Of a stretch of DNA of 20,509 nt, positions 7,499 to 13,825 are shown piece by piece. This DNA is from Bacteroidales bacterium UBA5548 (GTDB lineage Bacteria; Bacteroidota; Bacteroidia; Bacteroidales; UBA932). Made by a program: the position numbers and the translations under genes. Positions within the stretch are counted from its first letter, which is position 1. Each line of letters begins with the position of its first letter. Where the stretch lies: assembly GCA_002425935.1 (NCBI GenBank), contig DINE01000021.1, forward strand, positions 1-20,509, written 5' to 3'. A model generated the notes under the pieces. That model was not told the origin of the DNA. It saw nothing but the letters and a program-made list of their open reading frames with translations, and made no database searches.

Positions 7499-8683
7499 TT
7501 AATAGATCATCTCTTCCCTGAAATTCTCAACAATTGAAGAGAACGAATTGGCAACAGATTGTCCGAGGCCACACTTGGCTGTAATCTGCATAGTTTCTGC
7601 CAGTTTAAGCAGTTTGTCAAGATATTGTGCGTTCTTTTCACCCCTCTTAACCGCCTTTATACCCATTAGCAGTTGCTGACATCCAACCCTGCAAGGGGTA
7701 CACTGCCCGCAAGACTCCTCTGCGAAGAAGTTTAGGTAATTGTCCAGCACATTAAACATAGATCTTGAACTGTTAAACAGCATCATTGAACCCCCTGTAG
7801 GGAGAGATATTCCTACAAGCCGGCCCTGATAGCCGATGTTTGTCTCAGAGAATTTCTTTCTTGGCACAAGAAATCCAGAGGCACCTCCCACCTGAACCGC
7901 TTTTGTGTCATCATCCCCGAACTCCTCTACGAAGTCGGCAAGACTCATTCCCAGCTCAAGTTCATATATGCCGGGCTTTGGTGTATCCCCCGATACAGAG
8001 AAAAGTTTAGATCCTCTAGAGTATTGAACTCCCAGATCATAAAATCTCTTTGACCCGTATCTGAAAATTGTATAGGTATGCGCAAGAGTTTCAACATTGT
8101 TAATAACGGTTGGTTTTCCCATATAACCGAATGAAGATGGGTATGGAGGTTTGTTTCTGGGTTCGCCTCTTTTCCCTTCCATCGATTCGAACAGAGCCGT
8201 CTCTTCACCGCAAATATAGGCTCCGCTGCCCATAAATATTTTGATAGAAAAATCAAAGTTGATCTCTTTGCAATAGTATTCAAATTCGCTTATTGCCTTA
8301 TTAAGTTCCGGCTGGAGGAAGTGGTATTCACCTCTTAAGTAGATGTAACCCTTTTTTGCTCCTATTACATAGCCGCAAATAGCTATTGCCGTTAAAACTT
8401 TAAACGGTACTCTTGAGAGGATCTCCCTGTCTTTAAACGTTCCAGGTTCTCCCTCATCGGCGTTGCAAATTACGTATTTAACATCGCTCTTCTCTTCTGA
8501 AGTAACCTTCCATTTTAATCCGGTAGGGAAACCGGCTCCACCTCTTCCTTTAAGTTCGGAGCTTATCAGTTCGTTTATTAGCTCCTGGGGAGGACGGCTG
8601 ATGCTCTTTTTAAGTACATCTTCCCAGTCATTTTCATTCTTAAAAATGAAATCGACTCTTTTAAGCAGATAGTTAGTTGACAT
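7499..8683 (-). CDS. hydB: Minimal NuoF/HydB-like NADH-binding subunit HydB2
   Basis: A 394-residue NuoF-family diaphorase, cytoplasmic, oxidising or reducing NAD(H) at FMN. Visible motifs: glycine-rich loop GRGGAGFPTG (46-55), NADEGEPGTF (74-83), CGEETAL (158-164), an SLBB segment (about 225-275), and the [4Fe-4S] ligands C325, C328, C331 and C371. It is only the core. There is no N-terminal thioredoxin-like [2Fe-2S] domain and no C-terminal 2[4Fe-4S] ferredoxin domain, both present in typical bifurcating HydB proteins of about 600 residues, so it carries far fewer redox centres than HydB1. Its start overlaps the end of hydC2 by 11 bp and is preceded by a strong Shine-Dalgarno. The short form argues for simple NADH-coupled H2 turnover, but this is inference. 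Confidence 0.92.
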   Translation of the reverse strand: MSTNYLLKRVDFIFKNENDWEDVLKKSISRPPQELINELISSELKGRGGAGFPTGLKWKVTSEEKSDVKYVICNADEGEPGTFKDREILSRVPFKVLTAIAICGYVIGAKKGYIYLRGEYHFLQPELNKAISEFEYYCKEINFDFSIKIFMGSGAYICGEETALFESMEGKRGEPRNKPPYPSSFGYMGKPTVINNVETLAHTYTIFRYGSKRFYDLGVQYSRGSKLFSVSGDTPKPGIYELELGMSLADFVEEFGDDDTKAVQVGGASGFLVPRKKFSETNIGYQGRLVGISLPTGGSMMLFNSSRSMFNVLDNYLNFFAEESCGQCTPCRVGCQQLLMGIKAVKRGEKNAQYLDKLLKLAETMQITAKCGLGQSVANSFSSIVENFREEMIY

Positions 8684-9161
8684 TTTCTCCTCCCTCTTTT
8701 TTATTCATATACATAGTTAGAATTTCCCGTATTTTCTCGGGCGTGAGATCGGTGTAAACCTCGTTGTTGATTAACATTGCCGGAGCTTTGTGGCAAAAGC
8801 CGAGGCAGTTTGTCTGAAGCAGTGAGAAGTTACCGTCTGAAGTTGTCTCTCCGACTTTAATTTTTAACATATCTTCAATTGTCAGAAGGATCTGTTTTTC
8901 ACCCTTCATAGCACAGGTAATTGTTTTGCAGACACGTATGATATACCTTCCCATTTTTTTGTGTTCCAGAAAAGAGTAAAATGTTGCAGTTCCGAACACT
9001 TCGGTGGCAGGCAGATCAAGTTCCCGTGCAATTTCAATCATGGAGTATTCCGACAGGTATTTCTCCTGTTCGACAACCCCCTGGAGAATTGGTAACAGAC
9101 TGCTTCTCTCACGACCATGTTTATCGGCAAGGTCTTTGATGAGCTCAATAATTGGTTTCAT
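8673..9161 (-). CDS. hydC: NuoE/HydC-like [2Fe-2S] subunit of [FeFe]-hydrogenase 2
   Basis: A 162-residue NuoE-family subunit with one thioredoxin-fold [2Fe-2S] cluster. The N-terminal helical region ends in the signature ATFYSFL at 59-65. The ligands are C78-x4-C83 and C119-x3-C123 (in NCLGFCHKAP). It is the first gene of the second hydrogenase operon and overlaps hydB2 by 11 bp. It is a diverged paralogue of the subunit at 166-702. The role is electron relay between the NADH/FMN subunit and HydA2. Upstream (9162-9351) there are short palindromes and direct repeats but no clear TAnnTTTG box. Confidence 0.92.
   Translation of the reverse strand: MKPIIELIKDLADKHGRERSSLLPILQGVVEQEKYLSEYSMIEIARELDLPATEVFGTATFYSFLEHKKMGRYIIRVCKTITCAMKGEKQILLTIEDMLKIKVGETTSDGNFSLLQTNCLGFCHKAPAMLINNEVYTDLTPEKIREILTMYMNKKEGGENVN
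8687..8696 (-). promoter_or_regulatory. Shine-Dalgarno before hydB2
   Basis: On the minus strand GAGGGAGGAG lies 3 nt before the ATG at 8683 and inside the end of hydC2. Its core GGAGG is well placed and supports this start, and so the 11-bp overlap. Confidence 0.6.
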
Positions 9162-9263
9162 CCAAGTTAGTTTTGTAAGTAAAAAGTTATGTGACCAGAG
9201 ATGCTTCGCTGTTTTTCTATTCAGGAAGCTTTTAGAATGCCTTCTTTAAGGCCAGTCAACGCC

Positions 9264-9324
9264 ATAGACAATAGGTACATTGACCTGAATGTCTATCGGG
9301 GTAGAATATTCTAGTTAGACAATA
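9264..9324. promoter_or_regulatory. Repeat-rich control region upstream of hydC2
   Basis: The region between the region-2 terminator and hydC2 contains an inverted repeat ATAGACA/TGTCTAT (9264-9270 and 9290-9296), a perfect 12-bp palindrome TAGAATATTCTA (9302-9313), and two direct copies of TAGACAATA (9265-9273 and 9316-9324) 51 bp apart. The density of symmetric elements suggests a regulator binding zone for the second hydrogenase operon. I do not recognise the motif, and the AT-rich context makes chance symmetry possible. The rest of 9162-9351 shows nothing else I can name. Confidence 0.35.
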
Positions 9325-9351
9325 AATTCGATAGGGTAAATATAAGAAAAA

Positions 9352-9407
9352 AAAGAGAGAAACTGCAAAGTGAAACCTTTCATCTTACATTTGCAATTTC
9401 TCTCTTT
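9352..9407 (-). terminator. Intrinsic terminator of the eight-gene envelope operon
   Basis: Two 18-base arms (9352-9369 and 9390-9407) pair with one mismatch around a 20-base loop. Read on the minus strand, the hairpin follows the stop codon of the last gene by 21 nt and is followed by eight T residues. It separates the envelope operon from hydC2 downstream on the same strand. Confidence 0.85.
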
Positions 9408-9428
9408 AATAATGTGGTGGCTATAACT

Positions 9429-10394
9429 TTACCACCAGCCTCGAATGTTGTAAATAACTTTAGGCTGATTACTACCGTATGCGACTCCGATATCCCTCAG
9501 AGCCCTTATCCGCAATTTTTCTATATCAACATCATCTTGCTGAACTTTAAGTAAAAAGTTCCACTCTCTCTGATCAACCTCCTTTATTCTCTTGGCAATT
9601 CTCTCCGACAGAGCTATTGCACTTGGGAAACAGGATGCTTTTGGATCTATGCCGGCGAGAAATCTTATTGCTCTTTGCCCGGCATTGTAATCCTGGCCAG
9701 AATTCCAGGCATTGGTAGCTTGTGCAAGCAAAACCTGGCAATCGTGATCAATCTTCTTGTCGAAGATCGGACCAAGAAGCTTCATGCACTTTTCGTAGCA
9801 CTCTTTACATACACTCGGAACCCTGAACAGTGTTGCAAGGGCGGCGTTATACTCATGCATACTCTCAAGAGCTCTGGCTTCAGATATAATCAGATCACAA
9901 TTGGCGTTATAATACTCAATTATTTTCCTCTTTGCATCGTCAATAAATCTTTGATACTGAGGGTCTCTTGTCTTGATGTTTTTAATTGCATCAAGATAGG
10001 CCTTTGTCTCATTATCTCCTACACCTCTTACGCTTACTGAATGAGAAGCGAACAAAATGCCGTCAATTCCGTCACCAATGTAAAGATTAACCTCCAGATT
10101 ATATGCGTGCATCGGAGGCACAGTAGGTGTAATGTTTTTTGTTGCAGCAACAATGTTGGCGGTAATAATAAAGCGCGGGTTGTACGATGTTCCGCCCATT
10201 CCGTTCTGAGATGCTATCTGGCTTAGTTTGTTAGAGAGGGCATTTCTTGTCACAGAGGATATTCCCTCTATCTGGTCGGGAACATAGGTGTTAAGAACAA
10301 TTCTTGCCTCATCGTCTGCACTTCCGTATGTGTTTTGAGAAAAGGAGATACCCGCTGTCAGAAGTGAACAGAATACTAATAATATCTTTTTCAT
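9429..10394 (-). CDS. Exported protein with a CsgG/TolB-like N-terminal half, function unknown
   Basis: A 321-residue protein with a typical signal peptide (1-20, cleavage after SFSQ), so periplasmic or outer-membrane associated. I do not recognise a named family. Residues about 30-140 alternate strands and helices (RIVLNTYVPD, a helix with NALSNKLSQIA, then RFIITANIV, then LEVNLYIGDG) in a pattern that recalls the CsgG/TolB-N fold. Residues 150-275 are helical with TPR-like A-x-(Y)-x-A-L spacing and several cysteines (166, 196, 199, 203, 219, 255) that could form disulphides. It ends in RGWW. It is the last gene of the eight-gene operon, 22 bp after its neighbour and just before the terminator. 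The fold suggestion is inference from pattern only. Confidence 0.8.
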   Translation of the reverse strand: MKKILLVFCSLLTAGISFSQNTYGSADDEARIVLNTYVPDQIEGISSVTRNALSNKLSQIASQNGMGGTSYNPRFIITANIVAATKNITPTVPPMHAYNLEVNLYIGDGIDGILFASHSVSVRGVGDNETKAYLDAIKNIKTRDPQYQRFIDDAKRKIIEYYNANCDLIISEARALESMHEYNAALATLFRVPSVCKECYEKCMKLLGPIFDKKIDHDCQVLLAQATNAWNSGQDYNAGQRAIRFLAGIDPKASCFPSAIALSERIAKRIKEVDQREWNFLLKVQQDDVDIEKLRIRALRDIGVAYGSNQPKVIYNIRGWW

Positions 10395-10416
10395 GTTGTT
10401 TAATTTCTGGTTATTG

Positions 10417-11361
10417 TTATTTTTCTCCTACGGTTAGTGTCGCCTGACCAAGACCCCTCATTGTAATCCTTGAATCTATCATGAATCTGTCTTTTAGGTA
10501 TCTTTGCAGCCCTCTTAACCAGGTTCTTGCATCTACTGCACGGTTATTGGCATCGTACAGAGGTATTCTAACCTGTTCAAATATCATACGGTTCTCAGAA
10601 GCGTCTGCTGTGCTGAACCTGCCCTGAACCGTGTTTTCTGAAATCCAGTTTTCAATGTGAAACCCAAGCTCTTCCCCGGCGTATTCCGACATCAGATCAC
10701 CGTCAAATGAGTCCCATTTTCTGATTCGTAATGTAATCTCTCTGCCGTTTTCAAACATATCTTCGAAATGTTGCTGAAGCTGAGCATTAAAATTGTCCAG
10801 ATGTGAGAGCACAGCTGTCTCCAGCATAATGGGTAACTCGGCACCAATAAGCTGATTTCCTGTTCCGGATGCTCCTGCAACCTGTTTGTCGGTGTATGCA
10901 TCCAGACCTTGCAATACAAATGTTACCGACTTTCTGGGCCCCATATTGTTTATAGTCCATGTCATTTGTATCCAGATATCGGCGCGGGCGATGTTTTTCA
11001 GTTTATCCACTGGACTTTCACTAAGCTCAGAGCCGCTTCTGCTCGAAGTCATAGCACTCTCTGCAGCTTCAATTTCTAAGGTCTTAAGGGATGATTCAAG
11101 ATTTTTTAACGGGAATCCCCGCTGTGTCATAAGTTCGTTAATCTTACTTATCACAACCATCAGATCGGCACTCTCCTGCATTGCTCGTTTGTAGTCAGGC
11201 AGTTTAACCCGTGTCCCCTGGTTGTCAAACTCCATCATGTAACCGTTTGTATTACACCATAAATCACTCGGCACAACCATTATTGTAGGCTTTTTGGCTT
11301 GTGAGAGGAGATTAAAGGCTGTACATGACAGAATGAATATTGTAATTAGCAGTTTTTTCAT
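10417..11361 (-). CDS. Exported DUF6175-like protein
   Basis: A 314-residue protein with a signal peptide (1-21, LLSQAKK). The start of the mature chain, KPTIMVVPSDLWCNTNGYM, looks like the Bacteroidota family I know as DUF6175; that assignment is from memory. A helix-rich middle (about 55-105) with ESADLMVVISKINELM and RGFPL is followed by strands ADIWIQMTWTI and SVTFVLQGLDAY and a GASGTGN turn (163-169). The order resembles TolB/CsgG-like periplasmic domains, in which a lipoprotein binds other envelope factors. The C-terminal third (205-305) is mixed strand and helix. It lies 12 bp after the small lipoprotein gene and 22 bp before the last gene, all on one strand. The function is unknown. 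Confidence 0.8.
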   Translation of the reverse strand: MKKLLITIFILSCTAFNLLSQAKKPTIMVVPSDLWCNTNGYMMEFDNQGTRVKLPDYKRAMQESADLMVVISKINELMTQRGFPLKNLESSLKTLEIEAAESAMTSSRSGSELSESPVDKLKNIARADIWIQMTWTINNMGPRKSVTFVLQGLDAYTDKQVAGASGTGNQLIGAELPIMLETAVLSHLDNFNAQLQQHFEDMFENGREITLRIRKWDSFDGDLMSEYAGEELGFHIENWISENTVQGRFSTADASENRMIFEQVRIPLYDANNRAVDARTWLRGLQRYLKDRFMIDSRITMRGLGQATLTVGEK

Positions 11362-11373
11362 AGCTTATGTTAT

Positions 11374-11862
11374 TTAGTAAAATCTGATTATTCCATCCTC
11401 GGCCATCTTCTGTTTTAACTCTGCATGATAAATTCTTAAAATAATTCCTGCAGTTAGGCCGGTTCTGGTTGATTTAAGGTCACCATCCTGAATATTTCTG
11501 TATCTTGGTTCAACAAAATTTTTATACGCTCCGTTGTCGGTAAAGAATGAGTTGAAATAGGAGGCATATTTCTGACGTGCATTAACCTCTGATACAATCG
11601 GACGCATTTCGCAACCATTTACGCCTTCGGTTATGCCTTTGAAAAGAACATCGTTAACAGCATTTTTCATTGCCTGATCTACTGCCTCTGCTCTCTTCTT
11701 TCCACTTCCCCAGGCTTTCACTATCTGTGTGCCATCCTGATCGTTACCCAGGCACTCTGTTTTATAGGTGTAGTTTCCGGCAACAGTTACCGGTGCCGCA
11801 CACGAACTGACCAGCAACGCTACTGCTGCAATGGCCAGAACAGGGATAAATATTTTTCTCAT
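11374..11862 (-). CDS. Small lipoprotein, paralogue of the adjacent 175-residue protein
   Basis: A 162-residue protein with a lipoprotein signal peptide; the lipobox VSSC puts the lipidated cysteine at residue 21. The mature part contains GTQIVKAWG, a helix with spaced alanines (KKRAEAVDQAMKNAV, 55-69), LFKG, FFTDNGAY and a terminal segment ending GIIRFY. The same order of blocks occurs in the neighbouring 175-residue protein, so the two are tandem paralogues. The alanine-rich helix after a short strand recalls LPP20/FlgT-N-type envelope lipoproteins; this is a structural guess. It is 11 bp downstream of its paralogue and 12 bp upstream of the DUF6175-like gene, inside one operon. Confidence 0.82.
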   Translation of the reverse strand: MRKIFIPVLAIAAVALLVSSCAAPVTVAGNYTYKTECLGNDQDGTQIVKAWGSGKKRAEAVDQAMKNAVNDVLFKGITEGVNGCEMRPIVSEVNARQKYASYFNSFFTDNGAYKNFVEPRYRNIQDGDLKSTRTGLTAGIILRIYHAELKQKMAEDGIIRFY

Positions 11863-11873
11863 AATTTTTAACT

Positions 11874-12401
11874 TTAAAATCCTCTGCCCAGACTTTTGAT
11901 TATTCCAGCCTCTTCAAGATCTTTTCTCAAGGCATCTACATTTACAGACATTATAACACCAATCTTGTACTCTTTACCTACACGTAATCTGTCTTCGGCA
12001 GCAACTGCTCCGTCATTTGTAAGTGATACAAACTTCAGGTATTTGCCACCCTCGGCAAAAAAGAGTCTGAAAAAGTCATGTTTCTCCTCTTCAAGATTGG
12101 GGTTTGTTGCCAGAGCCCTTTGACCCGGTACTCTTCCTGTACCGGCAAAGCCTCTGAAGATGATACCATGAACAGCATTTTTCTTGGCCTGTTCAATCGC
12201 AAGGTTGGCATTAGGAGAGTAAGACCAAACCTTAATCAGGTATGTGCCCTGAACTCCTGTCTGCACCCCCTCAATCTCATACTTCCAGATGTCGGTATTC
12301 TCCTTTTTCTTTCTGGACTGACCGGATAACTCTGAAGCAGTCAGTGAAAAGAGCAATAACAGAAATATCACTGCTCCGGTTGATTGTAAAAATTTTCTCA
12401 T
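11874..12401 (-). CDS. Small exported protein, paralogue of the adjacent lipoprotein
   Basis: A 175-residue protein with a signal peptide ending near LSGQ (28) and no lipobox cysteine. The mature part has a basic stretch (SRKKKEN), then GTYLIKVWS, an alanine-spaced helix (ANLAIEQAKKNAV, 65-77), IIFRG, a charged loop, FFAEGGKYLKFV, and an end with LEEAGIIKS. These blocks match the 162-residue lipoprotein next door, so one probably arose from the other by duplication and the pair may form a hetero-oligomer, with one member membrane-anchored and one soluble. It is 45 bp downstream of the 446-residue gene. The function is unknown. Confidence 0.8.
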   Translation of the reverse strand: MRKFLQSTGAVIFLLLLFSLTASELSGQSRKKKENTDIWKYEIEGVQTGVQGTYLIKVWSYSPNANLAIEQAKKNAVHGIIFRGFAGTGRVPGQRALATNPNLEEEKHDFFRLFFAEGGKYLKFVSLTNDGAVAAEDRLRVGKEYKIGVIMSVNVDALRKDLEEAGIIKSLGRGF

Positions 12402-12446
12402 AGTTTGCAGGTATTTATTTTAAATATTAAATATTTCCATTGCTTC

Positions 12447-13787
12447 TTACTTTATCTGTTTGATGAGTAATCCCGGATAATAATTTTTTCCTCCCTTAAA
12501 GGTTGTGCGATCAAGAACCGGTTTTTTGCCATTGTCATTACCATTGTCAGGATCTTCTGCTCCCAGACTGTATCTGTTATCCCAGATCAGATTTTTATCA
12601 ACCTCAATTTTGCCCATGCTTTTGTATTCAACGATACCTGTCTTGGGATCCATTACCTGCTCAAAGACTTCAAATTTCTCTCCGCCTTCAAGCCCCTCTT
12701 TCATTCCAATCTTGGCAGTTATCGGATAACCTGTATAGAGAGGAGTTTTTGGCATAAAGATGTCATAGCTCTTTTGTAGCTTTGCAAAAACAGCGTCAAT
12801 ATTGCGGATTGTTGCCAGCTCTACAATCTGCTCTTCTGTGCGCTTAGTTTTAAGCGAGAAAGTAACAAGGCTTCTTGATTTTTCGGCTCCGATAAATTTC
12901 AGTTTAAAGAGAGATGTTGTATCAAAAGCCACTTTTCTGGCAGAATCAATGTTGTTTTCATCAAAGTAGAGTTCATTGTAAAAAATATGCTGGATAGAGT
13001 CATTCCATTCAAGCTGATACAAATAAGAGGTTGTCCATACAGAATACCCCTCTTTTGCTTTGTTGTAGGCGATATTTGCTGCTGTTATTGCAGCGGCCTG
13101 CAAAAGTTGATTATTAATCTCTTTGGCCGCCAGAATAGCTGTCTCCCTTATTATTGCCGCAGGTATCTCATTACTAAGAAAATTCATCTTTGATACAACA
13201 ACAAATGTGTTGTAAATTAGATCTAAGCCTGCTGTTTTTAAAAGGCTTATGCCATCAGAAGAGGCCATGGCTGTTCTGGTATCAAGAAACGAGGCATCGA
13301 ATAACCCCCTGTCAGCAACCAGATCTATGTCAAAACTCCCATTATCTTTTCGGTTAAACCATTTTGCAACCATCTTATTTGCAATCTTCTGATCTTTGAA
13401 GAACTTTAGTATGACCAGAGTGTCATCATAGCTGGCAGGATCGTCGTTTACTTCGCCAGGCTTGGCAAAAAGCCCCTGTTTCAAAGCTCCTCCCATTGTC
13501 TTTTTTACACCTGAAGCTGCCCTCTCTTCGTCAGAAATGGGATATAACTTTGGGTTAAAAGATTTTATACCGATAGTGTGGTCATTATACTTATCGGGAA
13601 ATGGAGCGTTGTAATAGGCTTTGATGACAGTATCCTTTTTTGGAAAGTTATCCAGCTCCATCAGTATTGTATGAAGTGAGCTGCGCCGGTACTTAAAATC
13701 AGCGGAACCGTTCTGGGCCTGTGATGAAACAGACAGTACAGTAAGCGTTAATAATAAAAGAGTTGCAAGAGTAAGAAGTTTTTTCAT
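12447..13787 (-). CDS. Exported 446-residue protein of unknown function
   Basis: A protein with a clear signal peptide (1-24, SSQAQ), so periplasmic or outer-membrane linked. I do not recognise its family. Residues 30-170 are mixed; residues about 180-250 form a long helical stretch rich in alanine (AAIIRETAILAAKEI and AAAITAANIAYNKA). Residues 255-320 look strand-rich. The C-terminal region (350-446) contains AKIGMKEGLEGGEKFEVFEQ followed by GKIEVDKNLIWDNRY, a layout reminiscent of the C-terminal domains of FlgT-like assembly proteins. No catalytic motif or transmembrane segment is seen after the signal peptide. The gene lies 38 bp after the FN3-repeat lipoprotein and 45 bp before the small paralogue pair, in one operon. 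Confidence 0.8.
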   Translation of the reverse strand: MKKLLTLATLLLLTLTVLSVSSQAQNGSADFKYRRSSLHTILMELDNFPKKDTVIKAYYNAPFPDKYNDHTIGIKSFNPKLYPISDEERAASGVKKTMGGALKQGLFAKPGEVNDDPASYDDTLVILKFFKDQKIANKMVAKWFNRKDNGSFDIDLVADRGLFDASFLDTRTAMASSDGISLLKTAGLDLIYNTFVVVSKMNFLSNEIPAAIIRETAILAAKEINNQLLQAAAITAANIAYNKAKEGYSVWTTSYLYQLEWNDSIQHIFYNELYFDENNIDSARKVAFDTTSLFKLKFIGAEKSRSLVTFSLKTKRTEEQIVELATIRNIDAVFAKLQKSYDIFMPKTPLYTGYPITAKIGMKEGLEGGEKFEVFEQVMDPKTGIVEYKSMGKIEVDKNLIWDNRYSLGAEDPDNGNDNGKKPVLDRTTFKGGKNYYPGLLIKQIK

Positions 13788-13825
13788 GTTACTTATGTTA
13801 GCTGTTATGTATTATAAGATAGTGG

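Noticed and set aside
166..9161. NuoE/NuoF genes as part of respiratory complex I
   Set aside because: Both sets are directly joined to hydA genes, and no NuoG, NuoB/C/D or membrane-arm genes are present, so a soluble hydrogenase is the better reading.
9675..10040. Plus-strand open frame of 121 codons inside the 321-residue gene
   Set aside because: It lies opposite a convincing exported-protein gene, has cysteine- and isoleucine-rich composition typical of antisense shadows, and shows no ribosome site.
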